64,000 nt of DNA from Liquidambar formosana (GCA_039720395.1 JBBPBK010000136.1:1-64000); one strand, 5' to 3'; shown: positions 10,908 to 23,551, counted from the stretch's first letter. Numbers and translations are program-made. Notes: generated from the letters alone by a model not told the origin.

Positions 10908-11085
10908 AGTCTCCGTACAAGGACATTAATAAAGGGGCTCATCTCATGGTGGAGACATATAGAACATGCCCAACCACGTACTCGCGAGATAGTAAAGAAG
11001 GCGGGTTTTGGGCCCTTCCTAGATGCTCTATGGAACGAGCAATGGGATAGGAAAGCATTGTTTGCCTTGACAGAGCTATGGTGGG

Positions 11086-11090
11086 ACACC
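11086..11090. repeat. Left target-site duplication of D1 (ACACC)
   Basis: ACACC at 11086-11090 and at 21523-21527 flank D1 exactly. The host text is the PMD exon 2 (LWWDT|TSTFHF). Confidence 0.95.
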
Positions 11091-12745
11091 TGTTGGGAAT
11101 CATACAAGAGGGAAAAATAGAAGTGCGGAATATAAAAATTTTCCCTTTGATTCCACAGCCCATGAATCTAACTATGCATATACAAAATCAAACCCTAGCT
11201 ATAAAGAGGGTTAGAACACTTACAGAATTTTTGTCTTCTCCTTTTTGCTCCAAGCTTTGATTCCGGACTGCGGTGAATGAGCAGCCCAAGTGTGCTGCCT
11301 CCAACGGTATCCACACCTAGCTAGAGCTTCAAGTCTTTTCCTTCTTTTCCCTTGTTGTTGCTAGTGTAGGAGAAGAGAGGAGAGAGAGAGAGAGGGCTGG
11401 AAAATTTCGGCCAGCCCTTAGGGTTTCTTCTTGTGATGATGTCATCACTTCAAAGTGTGACTTATATAGTCCACACTCAAGGGGGCCGGCCCTAGGGGGA
11501 AACCCTATTAGGGTGTTATGCAATTTCTCTAAATTGCACAATAACCCCTATAAATTATATCAAATATAAATAGGCCTCAAAGAACTATTCTTTATGCACT
11601 CACACCCTTTCTCTCATAGACTTTAAAGCTCATCTTGCATGATCAGTGTGTGACCCATTGGGTTCACATCATCAAGTAGTAGGAATAGCACGAGGTGTGC
11701 ACAATGAAACTCTTTCCATTTAGGGTCTAATTGGAACTCCTTCCAATTCCCTAATTGATTATAACTCACTTATATCAATTAGGGCTTCTACTAACCATGA
11801 ATAACACCTAGCATATGGTTCATGGTGTCGTCCTTAATGAAGTGAATATGTATCTATCAAAGAACCCTTCTGTTATAGTTTATAGGTTACAATTGCATCC
11901 TTCCATTTACACAATGTCTCCAATTGAACTAATAGGACATGGAAGTCTGTCAAGTCCCTAGTTCAATTACTTTATACTCATTCATAAATATCAACTCAAT
12001 GATGAACTTATGGAATCTCCTTTCCATATTCACACTGCCATGGCCATGGACTGAATGAGTTATATTATGAATGCTATATGAGACATTCTCTCTCTTTTTC
12101 CTGAGAGTAATGGATTCCTTGTTGATCACTCACATGCCTTCATACACATAGCAATAGGGCCAATGAACACCTTTACAGACCCATGAATAGAATCTGCACT
12201 TAGTGTTATCAAACTTCTAAAGCTACATGCATAAGGTAACTATGGTGTCTCAGGTCTAAGGATTACTTGTACCACTATAACATTGAGAAACTGATTGACA
12301 GGCAGGTTAAAACTCCATTCAGTTTATCTCAAATCTTTGGTCACATTCAGTGTACCTATTCTATTAACAGGCACCCACCTGTTGGTTGTAGTGTCTCCAC
12401 ACAAATAGCTTGAGACCAGCTATCCTCCTATAGAGTCAACCTAACAAGTGCTAGTCCTATGGTTCATTACTGTCCATCATAGTGAACCTTCAACTAGGAA
12501 TGATTTAGGAGTTTAGTACAGAGATATATTTACAGTCTCATAATTACAACTCTTTGTAATTCAATATTCTCAACTCTAACTCCTTGGACATATTATGTAA
12601 ATATAAATGATGCATACAAACATAATAGAATAAGCCCTTTTATTAAATCAATAATAAATGTGACATACATAAATGAAATCAAATGATTGTTCCTTTATCC
12701 CTAAACAATCATCTCTATGATTGGCTCTAGGGCATAACTCTAACA
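11091..12745 (-). repeat. 3' LTR of D1
   Basis: 1,655 bp, TGTTGGGAATC ... CTCTAACA on the + strand. It includes a TATATAAG box (11461-11468, minus strand) and a GA-rich tract at about 11372-11397. Confidence 0.95.
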
Positions 12746-12760
12746 ATCTCCCACTTGCAC
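12746..12760 (-). promoter_or_regulatory. Polypurine tract of D1
   Basis: Minus strand GTGCAAGTGGGAGAT directly before the 3' LTR, a typical copia plus-strand primer. D2 has the same sequence at 58200-58214. Confidence 0.85.
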
Positions 12761-14817
12761 TATAGCCAATCCACAATGTATCTAATACCCATTTCCTGTC
12801 TGTGGTGATCCAACTGCTCTTGGGTCTTAGCTTTAGTGAAGGGATCTGCTACATTCTCTGTTGTGTGAATCTTCTGTATGCTAATATCACCTCTTCCAAT
12901 GATCTCTCTAATCAGATGGAATCGACGCTCAATGTGTTTGGACTTTTGATGAGACCGTGGTTCCTTAGCTTGAGCAATAGCCCCGTTGTTGTCACAAAAC
13001 AATGGCATGGGCTTCTCAATGGCAGGAACTACTCCCAGTTCAGTAATGAACTTCTTTATCCAAACAGCTTCCTTTGCAGCCTCTGATGCAGCAATGTACT
13101 CAGCCTCTGTAGTGGAGTCCGCTGTAACATCCTGTTTACAGCTCCTCCAACTTACAGCTCCACCATTCAAGGTGAAAACATACCCCGATGTTGATTTCCT
13201 ATCATCATCGTCAGATTGAAAATCTGAATCCGTATAACCAACCATTTCTAAATTTCTTCCTCCATAGACAAGGAATAGTTCCTTAGTTCTTCTTAAGTAC
13301 TTAAGGACAGCCTTGACTGCTTCCCAGTGTTTCACACCTGGGTCTGCCTGATATCTGCTTGTAACACTTACACCAAAAGCGATATCTGGTCTTGTACACA
13401 ACATGGCATACATTAGACTCCCTACTGCAGAAGCATAGGGAATCGTCCTCATGTACGCAATCTCCTCTGGAGTTTTAGGTGCCATGTTTTTAGACAACTT
13501 GATTCCATGCCTAACAGGAATTAGACCTCTTTTGGAATCTTCTAAATTGAACCTTTTCAATATTTTGTCTATGTACAATGATTGGGAGAGACCTAGCATC
13601 CTTTTAGATCTATCTCTATAGACCTTTATTCCCAGAATATAGGATGCTTCTCCCAAATCTTTCATGGAGAAATTCTGTGAAAGCCACTCTTTCACTTTTG
13701 ATAACGTTTCTACTTTATTCCCGATAAGTAGAATGTCATCAACATATAGGACTAGGAAGGTAATCGCACTCCCACTAACTTTCTTGTACACACATGGTTC
13801 ATCCATATTCTGTAGGAAACCAAACGATTTGATTGCCTCATCGAATCGGATGTTCCAGCTTCTAGAAGCTTGTTTAAGTCCATAAATGGACCGCTGTAGC
13901 TTGCACACTTTGTGGTCCTCACCACTGGATGTAAAACCCTCAGGTTGCTGCATATAAAGGTCTTCCTCAATGTTTCCATTAAGGAAAGCGGTCTTTACAT
14001 CCATTTGCCATATCTCATAATCGTAGTGCGCAGCTATAGCTAACAAGATCCTAATGGACTTAAGCATAGCCACTGGCGAGAAGGTTTCCTCATAGTCAAT
14101 ACCATGTCTTTGTCGGTAACCTTTTGCCACTAGCCTAGCCTTGTAGGTCTCTACCTTTCCATCTGAACCTATCTTCCTTTTGAAGATCCATTTGCAGCCA
14201 ATAGGTACTATACCTTCTGGTGGATCAACTAAAGTCCAGACTTTGTTGGAATACATCGAGTCCATTTCAGATTTCATAGCTTCCAGCCATTTGTTCGAAT
14301 CAATATCCGAAATCGCCTGTCCATATGTAGTAGGGTCATCTGGGTGTTCTCTATCACCAAGGAACAATTCCTCTGCATTATGGTTGAGAAATCCATATCT
14401 CTCAGGTGCAACAGATACCCTACTCGATCTACGGAGAGGTTGTGGTACATTAGTGGGTTCTGTCTCATCAGGGACAGGGGTGGGATCACTGTCGGTTTGT
14501 GTCTCATCAGACAATTCTTTGAGTTCTATTTTCCTGTTATTGCTTCCTTCTTGAATAAACTCTTTTTCAAGAAAGACTGCAAACTTACTAACAAACACCT
14601 TTTGTTCATCAGGATAATAGAAATAATATCCTAAACTCTCTTTAGGATATCCCACAAACCTACATTTAATTGATCTTGATTCTAACTTGGTTGCATCATG
14701 TGTCTTTACATATGCAGTGCAACCCCATACCTTAATATGTTTAAGGCTTGGTGCTCTCCCTTTCCATATCTCATACGGTGTCTTAGGGACAGATTTGGTT
14801 GGGACTCTGTTTAACAA
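12760..14817 (-). pseudogene. D1 pol, downstream part: RT and RNase H
   Basis: A 685-codon open frame. It starts in the duplicated segment (integrase C-terminus, 'LNRVPTKSV'), then the copia RT with 'QMDVKTAFLNG' and the catalytic YVDD at 13735-13746. RNase H follows with 'GYTDSDFQSD', 'STTEAEY' and 'KHIERRFH', ending about 15 bp before the 3' LTR. RT and RNase H look intact. It is out of frame with the upstream part because the tandem duplication has a length (422) not divisible by three, so a full polyprotein is not expected. Confidence 0.9.
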
Positions 14818-15238
14818 TATCTCTCAGGTGCAACAGATACCCTACTCGATCTACGGAGAGGTTGTGGTACATTAGTGGGTTCTGTCTCATCAGGGACAGG
14901 GGTGGGATCACTGTCGGTTTGTGTCTCATCAGACAATTCTTTGAGTTCTATTTTCCTGTTATTGCTTCCTTCTTGAATAAACTCTTTTTCAAGAAAGACT
15001 GCAAACTTACTAACAAACACCTTTTGTTCATCAGGATAATAGAAATAATATCCTAAACTCTCTTTAGGATATCCCACAAACCTACATTTAATTGATCTTG
15101 ATTCTAACTTGGTTGCATCATGTGTCTTTACATATGCAGTGCAACCCCATACCTTAATATGTTTAAGGCTTGGTGCTCTCCCTTTCCACATCTCATACGG
15201 TGTCTTAGGGACAGATTTGGTTGGGACTCTGTTCAACA
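14395..15238 (-). repeat. 422-bp tandem duplication inside D1 pol
   Basis: 14395-14816 and 14817-15238 are tandem copies offset by exactly 422 bp. I saw only about three differences. The unit covers the end of integrase and the linker to RT. It shifts the reading frame by two bases. Confidence 0.95.
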
Positions 15239-16841
15239 AATACGCTGCAGTTTCCAGGGCATGTCCCCAGAAGGACAATGGTAAATCAGTGTAACTCATC
15301 ATGGACCTAACCATATCCAATAAGGTTCTATTCCTCCTTTCTGACACACCATTAAGCTGTGGTGTTCCAGGAGGTGTCCATTGAGATAGAATGCCCGCTT
15401 GAACAAGATGATCTAAAAACTCACCAGTTAAATATTCTCCTCCTCGATCCGATCGAAGAGCTTTAATACTTTTACCAGTTTGTTTCTCTACTTCATATCT
15501 GAATTCTTTGAACTTTTCAAATGCTTCAGATTTGTACTTCATTAAGTACACATACCCGTACCTAGAATGATCATCGGTAAAGGTTATAAAGTAAGAGAAA
15601 CCTCCACGAGCATGTATGCTCATAGGACCACATACATCACTATGTATTAATCCTAATATGTCTGCTGCTTTCTCACCGTGACCGGTGAAAGGTGACTTGG
15701 TCATTTTACCTAGTAAACAAGATTCACAAGTTGGAAAGGGCATAGAAACCAATGGACCCAATTGTCCATCCTTACACATCTTGTTAATCCTATTCTCACT
15801 GATATGACCTAGTCTCAAGTGCCAGTCATATGCGGAGTTTTCTTCATCTCTTGTTCTCTTGGGTTTGTTTGCATTCAATTTAGAGCTATCATGCTCTATG
15901 CAATTAACATTTGCAATAAAGTTTAGAAAATAAAGGCCATTCACATAAACTCCAGAAGTAATGAACTCTTCATTTTTAAATAAAGAACATTTATTCTCCT
16001 CAAAAACAAACCTAAATCCTTGTTTAGATAATACTGAAATAGAAATAATGTTTCTTATAACTTCTGGAATATAAAGACAGCCTGATAATTCTAAACTACT
16101 CCCACTAGGCAAAGTCAAGCAGCAAGTCCCCACGACTAATGCAGCAACGTTTGCTCCATTTCCCACTCGTAGGGTTACTTCTCCTTTACTCAGCCTTCTA
16201 CTTCCCACTAGGTCCTGCATGGAATTACAAATATGAGAACTCGCACCAGAATCTAGTACCCAAGTGGAAGCAGAGCTAACACTCATGTTAGTCTCAAGTA
16301 TAAGAGCATAATCCATACCTTCCGAAGGTTGGTTCTTTAGAGTATCTAGATACTCTTGGCAGTTACGTTTCCAATGCCCATCTTTGCCGCAGTAAAAACA
16401 GATCCCTTTACCTTTCCTCTTCCTTTGGGTACTCTTACCCTTTCTTATTCCCTTGCCTTTAGGCTTGAGCATAGAATTGGAAGCAGGAACTTCAACCCAT
16501 TCATCACATTCAAGCAAGAACTCTTTGCCATACAACTCTTGTATGTGGATAAATATCTCGGGTGCACTTCCCATGGACTCGTATTGCTTCTTAAGCTCAG
16601 GACTTAGAGACACCATCATATAGCATCTCGTCATAAGATCATCATCCATGCGCTTCTGATAAGCGTCTTTCTCTTGCCGAGTTGCAGCCTCAGTAGGAGC
16701 ATTGGGAAGTGGACTTTGAAGTGCATAGGTAATATTTTCAGAATTCAAAACGATTTTTAAATTCCTTAACCAATCAAGATAATTAGGTCCAGTTAAACGG
16801 TTGGTTTCCAAAATGTTGGATAACGGATTGCGGTGAGCCAT
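14811..16841 (-). pseudogene. D1 gag-protease-integrase, upstream part
   Basis: A 676-codon frame starting at ATG 16841 (MAHRNPL). Domains in order: a copia gag N-terminus ('[16 protein letters not shown]'), a zinc knuckle [14 protein letters not shown], the protease motif DSGASSH, a GAG-pre-integrase block ending 'CESCLLGK', and an integrase core with '[10 protein letters not shown]', 'SDRGGEYL' and '[10 protein letters not shown]'. The gag middle is missing: the text jumps from 'IQELYGK' to a linker before the zinc knuckle, so most of the capsid region is deleted. The frame ends soon after entering the second copy of the 422-bp duplication. Confidence 0.9.
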
Positions 16842-18460
16842 TACGGTGATCTACATACAGAAAATTAAAACAGAAAATCAGATTTCATTTTTAATCCATA
16901 ATGATCGGGTCTTTAATCATATGGTACCTCCCACTATTTTATCAAATTCCATACACCCTCTAATGGAATTCGGGAATCTCATTCCTAATGGGGATTGGGG
17001 TCCCACTGTGACCTAGAAGCCTCACATGTTAGTTTCTTGACTTCTAACCCACAATAAGAAGACAACTCTTTGTCTATTGCTTCATAAGCAAATTCCAATC
17101 GTTTTGCCTCTAGGGTACATACTTCTCACATGTTAGTTTCTTGGAATACTTCCCTAGTTAAGTTAAGCCCATCATTCACACAGGTATGTGCACCAAATAT
17201 ATACCTCACATGTTAGTTTCTTGGTATATACCAGCTTAGGCACCCCATGATATCTATATATGTGATAGTTTCAAGTAATGTCTTTAATATGGGTAGCTCC
17301 TACATGTCTGCAGCCAGGTACCCACATTAAGGGACGTTAGATGATCCTATAATGATGGAAGGCAATGAAGAATCCATTCCCTAATGTATTCTCCATTTCC
17401 AACTTAATATTAAAAGAGAGGGGTTTTTAAGGGTCTCATCAAATTAACATACATCTCATGCATATAAATAAAAATTGAACAGCATAAAATAATAATAATC
17501 CACTTATCGATATTAGTCCCTAAGAAGAGACATATAACGATCTATGGATTTGGAGCTATCACTATTAATCTCATTAAAAGCTCCCACTATGATGATTATG
17601 GACTTTGAGAGGATTCAATCCAAGCCAATAGATTGAATCCAAGGTCTAAGGTGGGTGTAGGTGATCGTAAAATAACACATTCGAAACATGCATGCTGTCT
17701 TGAAACACTTCTCTAAGCTTTCAAGTCCTTCAATCTGCTCCCTTGGCTTGATGGTCTCCACCATTGGCTTGTTGGGCTCTATCATGCTCCTTTGGTCCAC
17801 CATGCTCCTTAGTGCGCTCTCGATTACATAACATTTACATAATTTAAAGAAAGGGATACATAAGGGGAATGTGGGGTACATAAGAGAATGATAGAGAGAG
17901 AGGGAGAGGGAAGGTGGCATGCAAGCCCCAAATAAATTACATCACCTTAATAAAATTACAACTCTTGTAAATAATAACATCCCATTCATAAGACGGCCAA
18001 TCACAATTGGTTTAAAGGGTATAGTCCATAATCATCATCCAAACACATACATACAATCTCATTGCACAATGTAAAGAAAAACTGTAAGCATTAAAACATA
18101 TGGGCATTATGGTAATTCTCTTGAATGATTTACATTAATCTCATTAATGCATCCTAATCTTATTAGGTATTAACAAAAATATCCAGAATTAAATAAAGTC
18201 TTAACATTTAAGACATTTTAGTTTCAATTAATCAAATTAATTTAAACATATAAAGTTTCCTAAAATAACTCTAATATCCAATATTAGGGTTTCCTTAATT
18301 AAACAAATCAATTTCATTTAATTAAGAATTTCCAGATTTTAATTTAATCCCCAATTGTATTTTAAACCATTTAAAACATTATAAAATTAATCAATATTAA
18401 TTAAATAATTAACATGGGAATTAAATAAAATCATTTAAATGATGAATTAGTGTATTAGGG

Positions 18461-18506
18461 TTTCCTAAAACCCTAAACCCTAAACGCATAACCCTAAACC
18501 CTAAAT
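18461..18506. repeat. Telomere-like CCCTAAA motifs in D1 leader
   Basis: Several AAACCCTAAA units, some in tandem, interrupted by ACGCATA. Teloboxes of this kind bind plant Myb-type factors; here they are part of the retroelement leader and not a telomere scar. D2 has the same at about 62771-62825. Confidence 0.7.
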
Positions 18507-18720
18507 GCAAGCCCTAATCATTAAATTCCTTATGATTGGTCATTTAATGTCCAATCATTAAAACCCTAGGTTCATACGGTATTTAATAAAATGGATTAGG
18601 GTTTAATTAATGCCAAATAGGGTATTAATTACCCTTAATTAATTACACTAATTAGGGTTTCCAAAACCCTAACCCTAGACATCATTTATGGTATTAATTA
18701 TGTCCTAACAATTAATAACC

Positions 18721-18747
18721 ATGATTGGTCATTTAATGACCAATCAT
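18721..18747. repeat. Perfect 27-bp palindrome in D1 leader
   Basis: ATGATTGGTCATT, one T, then AATGACCAATCAT. It recurs perfectly in D2 at 62847-62873 and 63036-63062, and with one mismatch in D1 at 18532-18558. A self-complementary leader hairpin could serve RNA dimerisation or packaging; that is inference. Confidence 0.85.
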
Positions 18748-19854
18748 TAACTCTTAATAAAGGTAATTAATATTCCAATTAGGGTTTTAATTAATGCCAT
18801 AATGAAATTAGGGTTTCATCATTAACTCAAAATTAGGGTTTCATCCTTAACTCTATGCAGCCGTCACTACCAAGACGGCTGCCTGAGCTTGGCTAGGCTG
18901 CCATGGCCACCAACGACTGTGGGAGGCCATGGGCAGCCATGGGAGAACATCCTAGGGGTGTGGGACAAGCCTCTGGACACGTGAGGAGTGGTGGAAGTGG
19001 CTGCCATCATAAAAAACAATCAGGGTTTCCAAAACCCATTGCTGGAGCCATTGTTGCAGACCTTGAAGGTCACAATAGCTTCTAAAACCTTATCAATTCG
19101 ACTCCTCCATTGAAACCAGCTTTTGTATCATGTCCCTACATGAAATACTAAGCTTCTAGAAGAGGTTTGGATGATCGAATCATCACCAATTGTTCTAAAC
19201 AATTAAAACAACAGTATGCTGCCCAGAATTTGACAGCATACTGTCCATGGTCAGAAATTGATTTAAAACCCAGCAAGATGAATGAATTAGGCTACCAAAC
19301 GAATTTTCCCATTATCCTACATGTCTTAGGAAACTAATGCAATTGGTTTCATGCAATTTGGAGTTCCCTAACTCAAGTTCTAATCAAAACTCCATTGATG
19401 ACTTTTCTGCAGAGAAAATCTGCTATGCTGTTCATGAAAAATTTTCAAACTTTTTGAATCTTTTTCCATCAAAACCTTTTATAAACTTAAAGAAAATCAT
19501 ATATACATGATATATAATGATCCTACAATGGATTTGCATCAAAAATACAGAAGCTTTGATTGAATTTAATTGCAAGAACCTCTGGGTTCTAAAACCCAGA
19601 TTCGACCCTCTTCAGAAAACCCAGTTTTCCTTTTTCTTCTTCTTCCAATTCAAACCCTATACAACCTTTGCATCAATGGTTATCCTTAACCATGATTTAG
19701 AAGAGGAGTAGAAGAAGAATAGACCTAGGGTTCCAAACCCTAGGTTCGGCCAGAGAGAAGAACAATTCTGCAGTAAAAATTCTCCAGATTTTTGAATCAT
19801 TCAACTACACCATAAATTCCAGCCCATATGTATTTTGTATTATGCATAGCCATG

Positions 19855-19867
19855 GCTCTGATACCAC
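19855..19867 (-). promoter_or_regulatory. Primer binding site of D1 (initiator tRNA-Met)
   Basis: The minus strand directly after the 5' LTR reads TGGTATCAGAGCC, the standard plant initiator-methionine tRNA primer site. Confidence 0.95.
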
Positions 19868-21522
19868 TGTTGGGAATCATACAAGAGGGAAAAATAGAAG
19901 TGCGGAATATAAAAATTTTCCCTTTGATTCCACAGCCCATGAATCTAACTATGCATATACAAAATCAAACCCTAGCTATGAAGAGGGTTAGAACACTTAC
20001 AGAATTTTTGTCTTCTCCTTTTTGCTCCAAGCTTTGATTCCGGACAGCGGTGAATGAGCAGCCCAAGTGTGCTGCCTCCAACGGTATCCACACCTAGCTA
20101 GAGCTTCAAGTCTTTTCCTTCTTTTCCCTTGTTGTTGCTAGTGTAGGAGAAGAGAGGAGAGAGAGAGAGAGGGCTGGAAAATTTCGGCCAGCCCTTGGGG
20201 TTTCTTCTTGTGATGATGTCATCACTTCAAAGTGTGACTTATATAGTCCACACTCAAGGGGGCCGGCCCTAGGGGGAAACCCTATTAGGGTGTTATGCAA
20301 TTTCTCTAAATTGCACAATAACCCCTATAAATTATATCAAATATAAATAGGCCTCAAAGAACTATTCTTTATGCACTCACACCCTTTCTCTCATAGACTT
20401 TAAAGCTCATCTTGCATGATCAGTGTGTGACCCATTGGGTTCACATCATCAAGTAGTAGGAATAGCACGAGGTGTGCACAATGGAACTCTTTCCATTTAG
20501 GGTCTAATTGGAACTCCTTCCAATTCCCTAATTGATTATAACTCACTTATATCAATTAGGGCTTCTACTAACCATGAATAACACCTAGCATATGGTTCAT
20601 GGTGTCGTCCTTAATGAAGTGAATATGTATCTATCAAAGAACCCTTCTGTTATAGTTTATAGGTTACAATTGCATCCTTCCATTTACACAATGTCTCCAA
20701 TTGAACTAATAGGACATGGAAGTCTGTCAAGTCCCTAGTTCAATTACTTTATACTCATTCATAAATATCAACTCAATGATGAACTTATGGAAACTCCTTT
20801 CCATATTCACACTGCCATGGCCATGGACTGAATGAGTTATATTATGAATGCTATATGAGACATTCTCTCTCTTTTTCCTGAGAGTAATGGATTCCTTGTT
20901 GATCACTCACATGCCTTCATACACATAGCAATAGGGCCAATGAACACCTTTACAGACCCATGAATAGAATCTGCACTTAGTGTTATCAAACTTCTAAAGC
21001 TACATGCATAAGGTAACTATGGTGTCTCAGGTCTAAGGATTATTTGTACCACTATAACATTGAGAAACTGATTGACAGGCAGGTTAAAACTCCATTCAGT
21101 TTATCTCAAATCTTTGGTCACATTCAGTGTACCTATTCTATTAACAGGCACCCACCTGTTGGTTGTAGTGTCTCCACACAAATAGCTTGAGACCAGCTAT
21201 CCTCCTATAGAGTCAACCTAACAAGTGCTAGTCCTATGGTTCATTACTGTCCATCATAGTGAACCTTCAACTAGGAATGATTTAGGAGTTTAGTACAGAG
21301 ATATATTTACAGTCTCATAATTACAACTCTTTGTAATTCAATATTCTCAACTCTAACTCCTTGGACATATTATGTAAATATAAATAATGCATACAAACAT
21401 AATAGAATAAGCCCTTTTATTAAATCAATAATAAATGTGACATACATAAATGAAATCAAATGATTGTTCCTTTATCCCTAAACAATCATCTCTATGATTG
21501 GCTCTAGGGCATAACTCTAACA
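19868..21522 (-). repeat. 5' LTR of D1
   Basis: 1,655 bp, same length as the 3' LTR, with about seven substitutions between them by eye. A TATATAAG box lies on the minus strand at 20238-20245. Confidence 0.95.
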
Positions 21523-23299
21523 ACACCACCAGCACTTTCCATTTTAGCTTCGGGGAGATGACCATGACCCCTAAGGACTTCACCATGATAATTGGGTTGA
21601 GCTTGAAAGGCAAGTGCTTGGAATACTACGAACAAGCCAACATGGATCAGAACTACATAGTAGCCCTACTCGGGGTGGAAGCGGAGCTAAGCCCAAAAGG
21701 TGTGCGCCGTACTTGGCTCTACAACACCTTTGCCATTGTGGAAGAGAGTGAGGGGACAGATCCCCAATACATTGTGAGAGCTTTCTTGCTCTACATGATT
21801 TCGTGCACCTTCTTTGCGGGCACCAATGACATGGCTCAACTAGAATTGCTAGCTAGTATGGAGGATGTGAACAAAATTGGGAGATAAAACTGGGGTGGGG
21901 CTGCTTTTGCAATCATGTATCGCTCCATGACTGACATATCCCAAGGAGTTGCAAAGAACTTCGGGGGACTTCCTTTCGTTTGGGAGGTAACAAAGAACAT
22001 TCAATTCTCTATTATTTCCCGAAACTTAACACATGCATGATCTCTCTTATTTCTTTGATTTTCCACAGATATGGTACTACAAGTACCTGAACATGTGCCG
22101 CCCAACTCTTGCTAGTGATGCCATATCATGGCCTATCCTCCAGAATTACGCTCCATTTTGCTTGGCTACAAGAGCCTCCAATCGACATGATTATGCCCAT
22201 GCAAGGGCATATCTTACCAGCTTGACTGTAGATATAGTAAAATCTTTCTTTCTCTTTATCTTTTTATCTTTTTCTCATTTCTCATTTTAAGCTCAATAGG
22301 TGGAATGGGATCCATAGAGGCTGTGGGAGCATAGGCTACCCAAGAAGTACTCCTCTTGTTTGGAGTTGACAAGCAAAAGGGTCCTTTTTGAAGGCCCCAC
22401 AGGTAGATGCTGGTATCTTGGGGAGCGAGTCCTGAGACAAGTCCACAGAAACATGAATGCAGCTGTGATACCTTCCATGCCACCAAAGAACATGAGGCAT
22501 ACTAACCACTTGGTGGGGGATGAACTAGAAGAGGCTCTGAGGGGTTGGGATGCTGAGGGATTCACCTCCCCTCGCATAGAATACACTGCCTTTTGTCGAC
22601 AGTATCTGATGAATCCTAGGGTCACTGATCTCCCACCTTAAGGGGTGAGCTCCCCAAACTCTTAAACTCTCTTTAAGATCATAAGAAAGACTCCACTTGA
22701 CATGCATTTGAATTTCAGGGTCGACGGGCAAGGGGACACAGCTCCACAGTTGGATTTGCTACTGGGATGACTTACAATGACGAGGATGATGACCTTGAAG
22801 GAAATCAACTTCCACCCCTCCCACCACTAAATTGGTATGTGAATTTGTGCAGTGGGACGAAATTTGTGAAGACTGACATTACCCATCCACCATTCGATGA
22901 ATATTCCAAGATCGATCCATATTATGAGAATATGAGTTCTAAACTCTTACCTTCTTGAAATTGGATTCTTTCATTATTGTTAACCATGTTCATACTCTTC
23001 TAGGTTCCACGGGAGTACGCCCAGGAATGCATTGAACTCAATGAAGGATTGAGGAGGGATCTTGTGCGAATGAGTTTAGAGAACTCAATTCTAGAAGCAC
23101 GCTTGAATCCCCAAGTAAGTGATCCTCTTATTAACTTTCAATTAGGATTGGCACCATTACCCTACTAACCCATTATCTTTCTTTGCAACAGGCATCATAA
23201 CCTCATCCACCACAGGATATGCCCCCTCCTAGAGCACCTCGCTCAGGGCATGATGGAGCTGGGCCAAGTCGGAAGAGAAGGCTTACGGGAAATCATTGA

Positions 23300-23551
23300 G
23301 TTTCACTCACCTCTTTGTTAGGAATGTTTGGAGTCTTACTACTATCTTGTCATGTATTAATTAGGAATTTCAATTCCCAACCTTGAACTCCTATTATGGA
23401 TACTTGATGAATCCTTGTTGAACTTTATTGCAATGATATGATCTTGTATTGTGTGAAAAATGGGCTTAAATCAAGCACAAAAGAGTCAAAACATCACAAA
23501 GGGCCAAACGAAGGCATAACAAGGCAAAAATGGGCGAAACAAAGCGGCGGC
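23300..23551. other. Gap between PMD and DUF7745-like genes in B
   Basis: The PMD 3' flank followed by the distal DUF7745 promoter, with 'GGGCGAAACAAAGC'-type repeats just before the palindromic module. Similar GGCAAAA/GCGAAAC text precedes the module in A and C. No gene seen. Confidence 0.6.

Larger units (their letters stand above)
16842..19854 (-). other. Long untranslated leader of D1
   Basis: About 3 kb between the primer site and gag. It holds telobox-like CCCTAAA runs (18461-18506), a perfect 27-bp palindrome (18721-18747), a second near-perfect copy (18532-18558), and a repeated 'CACATGTTAGTTTCTTG' motif (at about 17028, 17128, 17208). D2 carries the same features at 61090-64000. No convincing gene; the 60-codon + strand frame at 18903-19085 is discussed in the findings. 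Confidence 0.8.
11091..21522 (-). mobile_element. D1: young Ty1/copia retrotransposon (BARE/Angela-like), minus strand
   Basis: 10,432 bp with two LTRs of exactly 1,655 bp and a perfect TSD. Domain order on the minus strand is gag, protease, integrase, RT, RNase H, the copia order. The LTR start on the minus strand (TGTTAGAGTTATGCCCTAGA) resembles BARE/Angela LTRs as I remember them. The initiator-Met primer site and the polypurine tract are in place. I counted about seven LTR differences by eye (about 0.4%), so insertion is recent. Coding is damaged by a 422-bp duplication and a shortened gag. Confidence 0.95.
10208..23299 (+). pseudogene. PMD gene of element B (7 exons, split by D1)
   Basis: Plant mobile domain-like gene, antisense to B's pol. 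Exons: 10208-10351, 10908-11090 joined to 21528-21986 around D1, 22069-22236, 22300-22644, 22719-22931, 23004-23114 and 23192-23299. Lengths 144/642/168/345/213/111/108 match element A's 144/642/167/345/207/111/90. The PMD signature is 'TSTFHFSFGEMTMTPKDF' in exon 2; the W-R-Y-L-type block in exon 4 ends 'YLMNPRVTDLPP'. Introns are GT-AG except a lost acceptor at exon 2 (CAA for CAG) and a lost donor after exon 5 (ATGAGT). Stops occur at about 21885, in exon 4 (near 22314 and 22639) and early in exon 7. PMD proteins of plants act in nuclear silencing and developmental pathways; the role here is unknown. Confidence 0.85.

Noticed and set aside
18903..19085. Calling the 60-codon leader frame a gene
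   Set aside because: No domain, antisense to the element, and explained by general leader conservation; kept only as a weak finding.
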